This document shows positions 49,601 to 55,599 of a DNA stretch of 64,000 nt, in pieces (positions within the stretch are counted from its first letter, which is position 1; each line of letters starts with the position of its first letter). Below the pieces are notes generated by a model that saw only the letters and a list, made by a program, of their open reading frames with translations, did no database searches and had not been told where the DNA came from. This DNA comes from Erythrobacter sp. (GTDB lineage: Bacteria > Pseudomonadota > Alphaproteobacteria > Sphingomonadales > Sphingomonadaceae): the NCBI GenBank assembly GCA_009993635.1, contig JAACTC010000010.1:1-64000 (forward strand). The letters are read 5' to 3'. The position numbers and the translations under genes were made by a program.

Positions 49601-52600
49601 GCGGGTCGAGCAGACCGCAGGCCTGCTGGGCAATATCGGACTGATTACCGGAGACACGATCGCCGGCGGCGGCCTGGTGCTGGGCACCGGGGCCTATGGC
49701 GGCGATGTCACCATCCTGACCGGCGCAGCCATTGCACCAGGCACCATCGGCAGCGCGGCGACGACCAGCATTGCTGGGATGTTCGGGCTCGGCGGTACGG
49801 CGAGCTACGATCTCGGCACGGCGGATGTGATCGGGGGAGCCACCAACGACCTGATCCTGGCGGGCAGCGCGGTGATCGACGGCGGCACCTTCGACCTCAA
49901 CAATGCGGGCGCGGGCAGCTATCGCCTGATCAATACCGGCAGTGCAGGCAGCATCGCGGTCGGCGAAGTTACCCTCGCCAACGTGGCGCAAGGCTCGCGC
50001 ATCTATACCACCGGAAATGGCCAGTACCTCAACGTGCAGGTCGGCTACCTCTCCACCCAGTACTGGGACGGTTCGGCTTCGGTCGGCGACGGTACGGTCG
50101 ACGGGGGAGCGGGCGTGTGGACCAACGCGCTTGGGGCAACCAACTGGACCGCCGCCACCGGCGCGCTCAACAATTCATGGCAGGGCACGATCAATCCGCC
50201 CGTCACCGCAGTGTTCGGCGGGACGGCGGGCACGGTCTCGGTCGATACGAGCGCGGGCTATCTCGGCTTCGGCGCAATGCGCTTCGACAACGATGGCTAT
50301 GTCCTCGCCGATGCGGCCGGCGACGATGCGCCCGATCTTGGCGCGGACGGCACCACCGCCAACGTATTCGCAGGGATCGCGAGCAGCGAAGGCGGGATCG
50401 CCAGCACGATCACCGTGACCGATGCGGCCAGCGCCGCGCGGATCGAAGCCGGGATCGCGGGTGTCACCGCGACGACCGGCCTGATCGTCGACGGCGCGGG
50501 CACGCTGGAGCTGGCGGGCAATAACGAAGGGCTCACCGGCACCATCGCGGTGCTGGACGGCACGCTGCGCGCCAGCGGCGGCATGGCGATTTCGAACGCC
50601 TCCGCCCTCGTCCTGCGCGGCGATGCGCGGTTCGAGATTGCCGACGACGAAGCGATCGGCTCGCTCGACGGAAGTGCGGCGAATTCGGTCGATCTCGGCG
50701 GGAACATGCTGCTCGCAGGCTTCAACGGCGACGACACGACGTTTGCCGGTGTCATCTCGGGCACGGGCAGCTTCGTGAAGACGGGCGAGGGCAAGATGAC
50801 CCTGACCGGCGCCAACACCTATACCGGTACCACCGGGGTGACGGGCGGTACGCTGGTCCTGGGCGCGGACGATGTGCTTTCGGACCAGAGCTTCCTGACC
50901 GTCCAGAGCGCGACGCTCGATCTGCAGGGCAATTCCAATACGGTCGGCGCCTTCCAGCTGATCGATGGCACGCTGGCGGGGTCCGGCACGCTGAGCGCGC
51001 TCGAATACCAGCTCGAAGATGCGCAGGTCGATGCGAACCTGGGCACCGGCGTGCTGTTCCAGACAGGCGGCACATCTGTGCTGGGTGGAACCTCGGCGGC
51101 GGATATCGTCGCGATCAATGCGGGCACACTGCGCCTTGGCGCGAGCGAGCGCCTTGCCGATAGCGCGAGCGTGCAGGTGGCGGAGGATGCTTCGTTCGAC
51201 CTTTCAGGCGCGACCGAAACGATCGCCGCGCTGTACGGCATGGGTATCGTCGATCTGGGATCGGGGCAGCTGACTCTGGGCGGTACGGGGCTCGACTCCG
51301 GCTTTGGCGGAACGCTGTTGGGCAGCGGTACGCTGGCCAAGACCGGCGGCGGGATCTTCACGCTGCTGGGCGATCAGCAAGGCTGGACCGGCAATTTCAA
51401 TTTGGCGGCCGGCACGCTGCGGTTCTTCGGCAACAGCTCGGGAGGCGCGCTGATTTCTGGCGGCACCCTGTCCGGCAACAGCACCTTTGCATCTTCTCTC
51501 ACCATGACCGGCGGCACGATCTCGCCGGGTTACGAGGATGCACCGATCGGCATGATTTCCGCGCAGACGATCGACCTGCTTGGCGGTACCGCGCTGTTCG
51601 ATTTCCGCTCGCCAGAGTTCGGCGGCGCGGCCGATGCACTGGTCGCCAGCGGGGCGATCACCATTTCCGGCACACAGGTGGCGATTGCCAGCACCGACTC
51701 GCGTTCCAGCTTCCCTGCGGTGCAACGCTACGCCATCGTCCAGGGCAGCAGCCTCACCGGCACCTTCGCCAATGGCAGCACCTTCGAGCAGATGGACAAC
51801 GAGCCGCAGCTGTTCTGGCGCTTGCGCTACGACCTGGTCGAAAACGGGGTGGCCCTGGAAGTGCGGCGGATGTTCGACTTCGGCGCCAATCTGGCCGAAG
51901 GCGCAACGCCCAACCAGATTGCGGTGGCAACCACGATAAGCAGCGGGCAGCTCGATATCGGAGATGCCTTCTCCGATGCCATCCTGCCGCTGGCCGATCT
52001 GGCCGAGGCCGACCAGTTGCGCGTGTTCGACAGCCTGGGCGGCGAAAGCCTCACCCACGTGACCACAAGTGCGTTCATCGAAGGGCAGCGTTTCGCCGAC
52101 CTGCTGACCCGTCGGATTTACAGCAAGGCTCTGATGCAGGCGGACACTCGGTCGCCAGCGAAGGCCCGCGCGCTGGCCCCCGTCTCGCCGGGCGAGGCGG
52201 ATGCCCTTGCGGCCCCCGACGTTGCGTCGCTCTCTATGTGGATGCAGGGTTTTGGCGGCAGCGGGTCGATCGAGGGCGATAGGGTGACGCGCGGCCTGCG
52301 CCACGATGTCAGCGGCCTGGCCGGTGGTATCGAGGCACGCTACGGCGCGTTCAAGGCGGGTGTCGCGGGCGGCTATTCCGATGGCAGCTACGATGTCCGG
52401 TCCCTGCAAGCCAGCATGCAGGGTGAGGTCGTGCATGTCGGTGGCTATCTGGGATACGAAGGCGAGGCCGCGTTTGCCGGCCTGTTCGGTTCCTATGTGG
52501 AAGGCGACTTCGACAGCACGCGCCGGGTCAGCGCAGCCAATGTCCGCACCCTCACCGCGCAGGCGGAGGTCGACATGAAGGGGCGGACTCTGGGCGGCTT

Positions 52601-53066
52601 TGCCGGTTACCGCGCCCCGCTTGGCAACAATATCGTCCTCGCGCCGATGGTGGGCGCGACGAACATTCGGATCAAGCGCGACGGCTTCGACGAAACCGGG
52701 GCGGACCCGCTGAACCTGCAGGTGTCGCAGGAAACGCGCGAAGTCACCTACGGGACCGCACAGCTGCGACTGAGTTCGGCCACGCCCGTATCGGGCGGTA
52801 CGTTCGAACCCTATCTTGCCGGCGGCGTCGAACGGTACTGGGGCGATCTGCGCGCGGTCAGCACCATGCGTTTCGCCGGTGCCGCGGGCGACATGGGGTC
52901 TTTCCGGATCATCGGCGCGCCGCTTGAAAAAACGGTTGGCGCGTTCGGGGCAGGCTTCGATGTGCGTCCCAACGACCGGATCGAGATTGGCGCCAGCGCA
53001 GGTGTTCGGGTCGGTGATCGGGTGACCCAGAGCACGGTAGAAATGCACGCCCGCATCCGCTTCTGA
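37608..53066 (+). CDS. Giant type Va autotransporter, about 5152 residues
   Basis: One uninterrupted 15.5-kb gene. AAGGGA lies 7 bases before ATG 37608. A long signal peptide ends APALA at about residue 44 (Arg-rich n-region RRGRALRRAA). Residues 48-290 are extremely Gly-rich. About 30 autotransporter-associated beta-strand repeats follow (typical unit LTGANTYSGGTTL, preceded by TKTGTGTLTL). They fall into three passenger-like modules, each ended by a Pro-Gly cap block. Residues about 4876-5152 form the autotransporter barrel (starting SMWMQGFGGSGS) and the protein ends in Arg-Phe, as outer-membrane barrels do. No protease motif is seen. It probably forms a very long beta-helix fibre at the cell surface, for adhesion or aggregation (inference). 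It is divergent from a LysR gene. Confidence 0.93.
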   Translation: MGLTVARSGNSAGITARRGRALRRAALIGGASALALTVSAPALAQDYGSGGEGGQTFSGVDSGIQDGGEGGDGPNGEDGGDGIQTPSGIGVEGGGGGGGAAGITGGAGGDGAQGFRRGVTVAGGAGGAGGATPGAAGQPGANGEDSGAEGAGGGGGGAHGGVTSFNNQTITGGAFVGGNGGKGGNAGGGTAVGGSGGGGQGGYGLLSTRVNGNLKNDGSTVTGGDGGDGGSRTFSGGGDGGTGGIGIAFTGAGNTFTNNGTVTGGDGGNADLGSFSAPRGASGSGGVGIIGTNLTVINDGSISGGLSGFTADVFNRFIRANAVTFGAGDNIYEHRAGGSVTGNVVGDGDDLFRLGGDTDGSFAVGQFGSTYQGFATYQKTGISFFTLTGTTTQVTPWTISGGALVIVSDAALGATSGDLTLTGGGILLTEADITSARNVGVTGTASIGTAGNTAIFNGSFSGGGLLNKTGTGTLVLNGDNSARTGQTSLVAGTLRLGNSAALGSGVLAARTASTIDYAGGVVIANPITIGLVSGTNLTLNQTGGAAEQSGVISDGGNTYGITKTGSGNLTLSGANSYGGTTTVAGGTLTVTTNNGLGTAGAGTTVLDGATLAFNGANLTIGEAISVTGSGANGGGALRLNGGSTLLSEQVTLTGDTLVLALDGTLNLAGGVSGEHDLTVEDTDTSDRGRIRLGALDIGSGDLTVNRIAAAFDAGNSFTGNVLVNSSTLDLVAGGASTIDDRARVTLDVPFFGYDARINLYQDETIGSLAGTRGFVVAVDGDRTFTLGGDDTSTSFGGEFLGSLSLVKTGGGTFTLTRTDGFQPSGATGGVTIRGGTLAIFDDRSLGADSGALTFDGAGATLQTLADLTSSRNIALTSGGIFNTDAGTSATFSGIVSGNGSLAKAGAGTLVLTGANTYSGGTLLDAGTIRVRSNSALGTNGLTAADGTTLDFAAAITIGNNIVTNGTLTLNQSSGSSAHTGAITGAGGITKTGAGSLRLSGNQLYDGVTRIAGGVLIADSDFSLGTTIGNTIVENGATLDLQGLSTSEAITISGAGVSGLGALRNSALFATLNGRVTLAAGATIASGGSTLQLAGGIDGNHDLTLNSASQIQVNSDLAIGNGNLTIDGGGIVALRRSNSFTGDVTVANGLLITGADDGNVYNTIGDAAALTLRSGSTWRLAQSGETIGSLAGSGYIYFDGVRTPGRIGRLTVGGANTSTSFAGQINEQNNGVLSLTKVGTGTLTLSGASTYSGGTVLSEGTLGLGSSNALGTGTLQAANGTGLTLANGVDIANAIELTGNASGAVSLGVGSGEATVSGIISGSAGVLKVDPGTLVLTGANTYSGGTTISGGTIAIASDAALGDKNGAIRFTGATGTLRTTSDFTLSRDIVLDGSGTISTDAGTTATMFGYVRGTGNLTKSGAGTLTLSDGNTYSGDTFLTGGTVRLLGDDALGTGQLVASGGTTISYGGINTIANAVEIAGNVGFNVNSGTGTQSGVISGSGAMTKTGAGTLTLSGENTYTGGTTLSLGTLALQNSSALGTNGLTAANGTTIRFGDGVNIANGVNVLNNVTLNQAAGTAELSGQITQSTIGTLIKTGAGNLTLSGSSTFNGAVSVREGTVTVASNSALGSTLQGVSVDDGATLAFTGLRTIRDDVLLQGTGVGGLGALRSQGLSTIITGRVSLLGSTLISSEGDGLMFTNFVGAGAGADRDLTVTGSGDTLFGGEVALRGGTLTKNGTGSLALIADNSIDGSVFVNAGTLQIGGGIENGPYDTIGDTARLSIATGATVRLEQANETIGSLVGSGNLQSVVAGGLLTVGGDNTSTTFSGLLGESGAGSSLAIAKTGTGNLTLTGTNTYSGATTVSAGTLTVTNAAALGSTAGETIVQDGATLALDKTNLLGIRPYDLLSENISLSGSGVGGNGALTNVAGYNLLVGEVSLAGATTIGGQAGRLDFIGGVTGTDTDLTLVGGSDIYFTSNFATGNGNLIINSTGRTLLSTDAGIDNDFTGDVTVNAGALEILGRNGASAINDDALLAINGGMVTLSASERIGALSGSGSLVANGNRTLTVGNAQSTTFSGILSENFSTLTLAKTGTGTLTLTGANTYTGATNVQAGTLVVNGDQSAATGLTSVANGATLAGSGIIGGDVTLADGASLNPGTSPGTMTINGSLDLSAGSILKFEFGEAGVAGGALNDLVVVNGDLTLDGILNVTTSAGGSFGVGVYRVFDYGGALIDNGLTLGSTPAGNAFIQTSVANQVNLVNTTGLSFSFWDGAAGANNDAVDGGSGVWQSGAGNANWTDANGALNGAYDDGTFAIFQGTGGTVTVDTSLGDVTVSGLQFVTNGYVVEGGTLTLNGGAESIIRVGDGTAGGAGVTATIAANVSGATQLVKTDLGTLVLSGTNDYTGGTRLEGGVLSLGNANALGGGTLSVADGTGLILANGVDVTNAISLGGNLSVESGGFSQGLSGVVSGNGSLTKTGNGSLTLSGSNTYAGGTALTAGTLILENRLALGTGALAAADGTRIDLAGIPSLDNRIVLNGAVQFAATAGDAFQNGTISGAGSLELVGFGLLGLNGTNTYTGGTTISSGTLAIQSDRALGAASGSLTLGGSLSTLRLRGDWNTSRDIILTGGSSTIDGFGWNANIAGTISGAGGLTFDGAGAVTLSGGNTYRGGTLLRGGTLALQNNRALGTGSLTAADGTSIAYGDGIGIANAIAAQGSVSLVQAGGGATQGGVISGAGDLTKTGTGTLTLSGASTYSGTTTVAAGTLTVANDSALGTTDAGTTVLDGATLALAQANIADDISITGTGVGGRGALVADNGNGTVTGTLTLAGDARTGGNSFLTLFDVDMGAHTLTLGGDAATAIDGNGISGTGNLILDTVAAFRVANSFTGNLDIISGGLVLIASGADTISDNVAVSMADGTILNLAQSETIGSLSGAGTVGTLDNVRSATLTLGGNNLSTTFSGQFAEDRDTPLSIVKNGTGAFTLTGANAYSGGTTLNAGSLVLGNASALGTGTLNAADGTTLGYLANLDVANAITLAGAVTFDRGQFSVTQSGNIGGTGSLIAAGGGTLTLSGNNTYSGGTMLSGGTLAVTTNTALGTGDLTTTDGSRLIYFTRDMAIGNGIVLNGALEVWSDGAATQNGVISGSGSLLTRFGTLSLTGANTFTGGTTIESGGISALNNSALGTGAVTMNDGTGLNYGDGITLANALTLNGTSLLQVDGTGSATQAGAISGSGRLVKQGAGTLELGSANTYTGGTTLSAGTLALGNAQALGSGDLLSAGNVTIALGNGVSIANNAQLFGPTTLNADGSSAFSGQISGSGALVRTGIGTLTLTGANTYSGGTLLNGGATVIGNGNALGTGTITAQGGALAFGADEIALANAIDLQSNLGVDIGSNTVALTGMVSGTGRLFLNGSGALLVSGNNSFTGGTEIASGTIGLLSDAALGTGGLSAAGGSTIAYADDVTIANTLALSGGVTLDQAGGSATQAGRITGFEGSLVKTGAGVLTLTGANTYARGTTLTGGALILGSDSALGTGVLTAADGTALGFTGDRTIGNAMSFAGAVTLDSGTGVTSLGGAISGSGTLAKQGAGTLSLTGDSAYTGTIGVQAGTLRNTGNFAGNVANAATFTNSGTAGAAANSGTLTNSGTLASLYNGANATLTGDSIIVGTVENEGTLALGGQAQSLLQLSGSTTVNMAAALLGDVALQGGTLSIGANGQLTFASLATAAGTTLSLSDGATLRGTGNSTMLGGITNVAAGASLIANGAITNLATGVLTFASGATIDTDADTNGDEAFANAGTVRLAGTNSQIVSVGGNGGNDLSNLVGAQLLVDAGRLDVAGMLANAGNVSLAANGVLNADMLVNASGGSIVNAGTISASSGIANQSGATLSTTGTLAGPVANEGAIGAQGMLNGSLANGGAGLFTLTGDLASNGSDIANSGTAVLDVSGGDFTGIGMLANASSGADGAGGVAGLRIAAGRMLAADLIANSGELLVAGTLAARVEQTAGLLGNIGLITGDTIAGGGLVLGTGAYGGDVTILTGAAIAPGTIGSAATTSIAGMFGLGGTASYDLGTADVIGGATNDLILAGSAVIDGGTFDLNNAGAGSYRLINTGSAGSIAVGEVTLANVAQGSRIYTTGNGQYLNVQVGYLSTQYWDGSASVGDGTVDGGAGVWTNALGATNWTAATGALNNSWQGTINPPVTAVFGGTAGTVSVDTSAGYLGFGAMRFDNDGYVLADAAGDDAPDLGADGTTANVFAGIASSEGGIASTITVTDAASAARIEAGIAGVTATTGLIVDGAGTLELAGNNEGLTGTIAVLDGTLRASGGMAISNASALVLRGDARFEIADDEAIGSLDGSAANSVDLGGNMLLAGFNGDDTTFAGVISGTGSFVKTGEGKMTLTGANTYTGTTGVTGGTLVLGADDVLSDQSFLTVQSATLDLQGNSNTVGAFQLIDGTLAGSGTLSALEYQLEDAQVDANLGTGVLFQTGGTSVLGGTSAADIVAINAGTLRLGASERLADSASVQVAEDASFDLSGATETIAALYGMGIVDLGSGQLTLGGTGLDSGFGGTLLGSGTLAKTGGGIFTLLGDQQGWTGNFNLAAGTLRFFGNSSGGALISGGTLSGNSTFASSLTMTGGTISPGYEDAPIGMISAQTIDLLGGTALFDFRSPEFGGAADALVASGAITISGTQVAIASTDSRSSFPAVQRYAIVQGSSLTGTFANGSTFEQMDNEPQLFWRLRYDLVENGVALEVRRMFDFGANLAEGATPNQIAVATTISSGQLDIGDAFSDAILPLADLAEADQLRVFDSLGGESLTHVTTSAFIEGQRFADLLTRRIYSKALMQADTRSPAKARALAPVSPGEADALAAPDVASLSMWMQGFGGSGSIEGDRVTRGLRHDVSGLAGGIEARYGAFKAGVAGGYSDGSYDVRSLQASMQGEVVHVGGYLGYEGEAAFAGLFGSYVEGDFDSTRRVSAANVRTLTAQAEVDMKGRTLGGFAGYRAPLGNNIVLAPMVGATNIRIKRDGFDETGADPLNLQVSQETREVTYGTAQLRLSSATPVSGGTFEPYLAGGVERYWGDLRAVSTMRFAGAAGDMGSFRIIGAPLEKTVGAFGAGFDVRPNDRIEIGASAGVRVGDRVTQSTVEMHARIRF
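37750..38480 (+). repeat. Glycine-rich N-terminal segment of the autotransporter
   Basis: About 240 codons dominated by Gly, with Ala, Asp, Asn and short acidic patches (for example GGAGGAGGATPG and VTGGDGGDGG). The DNA is a degenerate GGC/GGT repeat. It precedes the beta-helical repeats and may be a flexible cap or spacer at the far tip of the fibre. Confidence 0.75.
44071..44235 (+). repeat. Module-end cap 1 inside autotransporter
   Basis: This block (NPGTSPGTMTINGSL, then NDLVVVNGDLTLDG) is the pattern that normally closes a passenger before the barrel. Here it sits at residue about 2155, in the middle of the protein, and is followed by a new Trp-rich module start. Confidence 0.6.
44410..44640 (+). 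repeat. Trp-rich module start 1 inside autotransporter
   Basis: The block FWDGAAGANNDAVDGGSG continues with VWQSGAGNANWT, TGGTVTVDTSLG and LQFVTNGYVV. It is repeated in recognisable form at 50059-50300. In many autotransporters this block opens the passenger, so it marks an internal module junction. Confidence 0.65.
49735..49900 (+). repeat. Module-end cap 2 inside autotransporter
   Basis: A second cap block (APGTIGSAATTSIAG, then NDLILAGSAVIDGG) matches the one at 44071 in layout. A third, more diverged, lies at about 51524-51690 (ISPGYEDAPIGM, then ADALVASGAITISG), just before the barrel linker. Confidence 0.6.
50059..50300 (+). repeat. Trp-rich module start 2 inside autotransporter
   Basis: YWDGSASVGDGTVDGGAG, VWTNALGATNWT, TAGTVSVDTSAG and MRFDNDGYVL follow the same order as the block at 44410-44640, so the two are homologous. 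It opens the third and shortest module. Confidence 0.65.
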
Positions 53067-53120
53067 GCGCGTCTGCTCGGGTCGTTAGAAATCGCCTGCC
53101 CGCCCAGGGGCAGGTGCTAC

Positions 53121-53153
53121 CGGGCCGCCCGTCACACAGCGACGGGCGGCCCG
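53121..53153 (+). terminator. Terminator after the autotransporter
   Basis: A perfect 13-bp stem, CGGGCCGCCCGTC with GACGGGCGGCCCG, around a 7-base loop, followed by GGCTTTGTCT. It lies 54 bases past the autotransporter stop and before the PadR promoter region. The stem is very strong; the T-tail is weak. Confidence 0.8.
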
Positions 53154-53217
53154 GGCTTTGTCTCGCTTGCTCGGGCGGGGCGATGAACCCGCGCAAACGG
53201 GATTGCGCCTATAACTC

Positions 53218-53227
53218 TACATATGTA
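53218..53227. promoter_or_regulatory. Palindrome at the padR promoter
   Basis: TACATATGTA is a perfect 10-bp palindrome beginning 2 bases after a -10-like TATAAC (53210-53215). It covers the first ATG of padR. PadR regulators often bind ATGT/ACAT dyads at their own promoters, so autoregulation is likely. Confidence 0.5.
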
Positions 53228-53543
53228 TAAGATCGTGCCTATGGTTCGATCCCGACGCCCGTCTCCGCAGATGCTCGCCGTTCTTGCCGCATTGTACGAA
53301 CGGGCGCCTGAACGCATCCACGGCTATGATCTGATGAAACAGACCGGGCTAAAGTCCGGCTCGCTCTACCCGCTTTTGTTGCGGATGAGCGACCGGGGGC
53401 TGGTCTCGTCGGAATGGTGCGAGCCGAGTGCGCCCGGGCGGCCGCCGCGCCATGCCTATCGCCTGACCGCAGATGGACTGGCGCTTGCACGCGAAGTGAA
53501 GGACGATCCGGGCGCGTTCGGACTTGTGGGCGCAAAGGCATGA
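53223..53543 (+). CDS. PadR-family transcriptional regulator
   Basis: Small winged-helix repressor of 106 residues (100 if the second ATG, 53241, is used). RIHGYDLMKQTGLKSGSLYPLLLRMSDRGLV is the PadR DNA-binding core, and RHAYRLTADGLAL the wing. The choice of start is open: ATG 53223 would be almost leaderless relative to the TATAAC box, and neither ATG has a clear ribosome site. It overlaps the next gene by 4 bases (ATGA). PadR proteins paired with a membrane protein often control that partner's level. Confidence 0.88.
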   Translation: MYKIVPMVRSRRPSPQMLAVLAALYERAPERIHGYDLMKQTGLKSGSLYPLLLRMSDRGLVSSEWCEPSAPGRPPRHAYRLTADGLALAREVKDDPGAFGLVGAKA

Positions 53544-54169
53544 CCGTGTTGGTCGCCCGCGCGGTGATGAAGCTCGCGATGGCGGGGATGGGCTCGCACC
53601 GATGCGATTGGGCCGCGGCCATGCGCGCCGAATTCGATGTGGCGGTGCAGTCCGGCGAAGGACTGTCCTTCGCGTATGGATGTCTGACGACCGCATGGCG
53701 GGAACTGCCGATGCATCACGAGGGCAGCCTTGCGCTGTCGCGCTACACCTTCGCGCTCGGGCTGATCTTGCCCGCAGCGGCGATACTGCTGGCAGGCCTG
53801 TGGTTCGGCTACCCCTGGGTGGAGCCACCTTACGCCGAAACCATCGCGGATTTCGCCAAGGTGCCGACCGGCCTGCCGACGACCACTTGGGCGGGCAACG
53901 CCTTTGCGGTGCCGGGGCTTGCCACGCTGCTGCTGGTTCGGGTGGCGGGCCTGATCTTGTTCGCCTGGTTCATGGTGGAAGCCAATTGGGAGAAGGCGGC
54001 CGCGGTCCAGCGCGCAGGCGCGGCTTCCACGATTACACTGGCGCTCTTCTCTGCCGCCGCCTTTGCAGACGTAACCTGCGTGATCCTGCCCCTGCTCGCG
54101 CTTGGCGTCGAGCTGGTGTCGATCGCCCTGCTGCGGCGGTGGCACGAGGGCGAACTCCCGGCAGCATAA
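53540..54169 (+). CDS. Membrane protein of unknown function, paired with PadR
   Basis: Protein of 209 residues, not confidently recognised. The first 60 residues are soluble and contain HRCDWAAAMRAEFD and LSFAYGCLTTAWRE, which resemble small membrane proteins found next to PadR regulators in sphingomonads. Then three or four hydrophobic segments follow (about residues 70-90, 125-147, 155-185). The ATG overlaps the padR stop, so it is co-translated with the regulator. The open frame extends upstream but that part is padR shadow. Confidence 0.75.
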   Translation: MTVLVARAVMKLAMAGMGSHRCDWAAAMRAEFDVAVQSGEGLSFAYGCLTTAWRELPMHHEGSLALSRYTFALGLILPAAAILLAGLWFGYPWVEPPYAETIADFAKVPTGLPTTTWAGNAFAVPGLATLLLVRVAGLILFAWFMVEANWEKAAAVQRAGAASTITLALFSAAAFADVTCVILPLLALGVELVSIALLRRWHEGELPAA

Positions 54170-54239
54170 TTCGGTTCAAACTCATTTCGCTCGGCGGGCC
54201 ACGAGCCCCGATCCGGCGGACCAGCAGAAAGACGATACA

Positions 54240-55496
54240 GTGGCAGAACAGCAGAACAATCCCCGCATCGAACCGGTCTCGGCGACGGGGCAGCAGCGGC
54301 TGGCGAGCCTCGATTTCACACGCGGCATTGCGGTCATGGGTATCCTCGTCGCGAATATCGTCGCCTTCGGCCAGCCACAGGCCGCCTATTTCTGGCCCGG
54401 CGGTTTCCTGACCGACCACGGGGCCGTGTCGGATGGGTTGTGGGTCGCCCAGTTCACGCTGATCGATGGCAAGATGCGCGGCCTGTTTACGCTGCTGTTC
54501 GGCGCGGGCATGATCCTGTTTCTCGACCGGGCATGGGCACGCGGCGCAGGCCGCTGGCTGCAGGTACGCCGCCTCTTCTGGCTATTCGTGTTCGGCTACG
54601 CGCATTACCTGTTCGTTTCGAAAACAGACATCCTCGCGCTCTACGCAACCTGCGGGCTGATTGCCCTGCTGTTCGTCAAATGGAAGCCGAAAACCCAGCT
54701 CTTGGTCGGCATCGTGGTGTACCTGCTGGGCGCAGCGAAGGATACCGCGGTCTGGGGGATGATCTATGCGAACGAGACCGGCCGCATGGCGGCTATGGCC
54801 GCAGAAATGCGCGATGCCGGGCTCGCCGACGGCCGCGTTGAGACCGAGCTGATCCGTGCGGGCGATTACGGCGACTGGGTGACCTACAACGTTGCCGAGC
54901 ACTGGTCGCAGCCGCTGATGGCGTGGTTCCAGAACGGGTTGGAGACGGTCCCCCTCATCCTGATCGGCATGGCGCTCTATCGCTTTGGCCTGTTCGATGG
55001 TCGGCTCGATCGCGGCCGGCAGGCACTATGGGGGTGGATCGGGCTGCTCGTCGGTCTCGCCGGGACGCTGGCGATCGGGCTGTGGAATTATTCTGAAGGG
55101 CTCAGTTACATGGGTGGGCTATGGTCGTTCGACGGGCTTTGGGCGCTCCCGGGTCTCCCGATGATCATCGGGCTGGCGGCGCTGCTGGCGCTATGGGGGC
55201 CGCACGCGACAGGGTGGCTAGGCACGCGCATTTCCGCCGCAGGCCGAATGGCGTTCTCGAACTATCTGGGCACCTCGATCCTGATGCTGTTCGTCTTCCA
55301 CGGCTGGGCGCTCGGCCTGTATGGCGAACTGACCCGACCGGCGCTGTATGGCGTGGTGCTGGTGACCTGGGCCATTATGCTGATCTGGTCGCCGGCCTGG
55401 CTCGCGCGCTACCGGTTCGGTCCTCTCGAATGGCTGTGGCGCTGCCTCACATACATGCGGATCTTCCCGATCCGGCGGGAAAGGGAACCCGGCTAG
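54240..55496 (+). CDS. DUF418 family membrane protein
   Basis: Polytopic inner-membrane protein of 418 residues. The N-terminal RLASLDFTRGIAVMGILVANI is the family hallmark, and GKMRGLFTLLFGAGMILFLDR plus the C-terminal GRMAFSNYLGTSILMLFVFHGWALGLYG and RFGPLEWLWR are conserved DUF418 blocks. About 8-10 hydrophobic helices are visible. Function in the family is not established; relation to acyltransferase-3-like proteins has been suggested. The start is GTG 54240; upstream in-frame codons overlap the previous gene. A 70-base gap separates it from the PadR pair, so one operon is possible. Confidence 0.88.
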   Translation: MAEQQNNPRIEPVSATGQQRLASLDFTRGIAVMGILVANIVAFGQPQAAYFWPGGFLTDHGAVSDGLWVAQFTLIDGKMRGLFTLLFGAGMILFLDRAWARGAGRWLQVRRLFWLFVFGYAHYLFVSKTDILALYATCGLIALLFVKWKPKTQLLVGIVVYLLGAAKDTAVWGMIYANETGRMAAMAAEMRDAGLADGRVETELIRAGDYGDWVTYNVAEHWSQPLMAWFQNGLETVPLILIGMALYRFGLFDGRLDRGRQALWGWIGLLVGLAGTLAIGLWNYSEGLSYMGGLWSFDGLWALPGLPMIIGLAALLALWGPHATGWLGTRISAAGRMAFSNYLGTSILMLFVFHGWALGLYGELTRPALYGVVLVTWAIMLIWSPAWLARYRFGPLEWLWRCLTYMRIFPIRREREPG

Positions 55497-55599
55497 CCGC
55501 CCTCTACTTTTCGGAAGAGCTGCATCGTCACCCGAGTGCACGGGCGCGTACAGCAGGGGTTTCGCATTCACGCAGCTGAATGGCCTACCCCCAGAGCTC

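Larger units (their letters stand above)
39000..51400 (+). repeat. Array of autotransporter-associated beta-strand repeats
   Basis: Roughly 30 copies, counted by eye, of a unit near G-T-L-T-L-T-G-A-N-T-Y-S-G-G-T-T, spaced irregularly by about 60-150 residues. At the DNA level the copies are only moderately similar, so the array is old or under diversifying drift rather than freshly expanded. The repeat type is known from PATR-containing autotransporters (TIGR02601). It could confuse short-read assembly. Confidence 0.8.

Noticed and set aside
45445..50625. Two RGD tripeptides in the autotransporter as integrin-binding sites
   Set aside because: Three-residue matches are expected by chance in a 5152-residue protein, and both lie in ordinary repeat sequence.
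39000..51400. CRISPR-like spaced repeats
   Set aside because: The repeats are in-frame protein motifs with irregular spacing and changing DNA sequence; there are no cas genes.
38451..53048. Long antisense open frames across the autotransporter
   Set aside because: They follow the GC-rich codon pattern of the sense gene, have odd composition and lack starts with ribosome sites.
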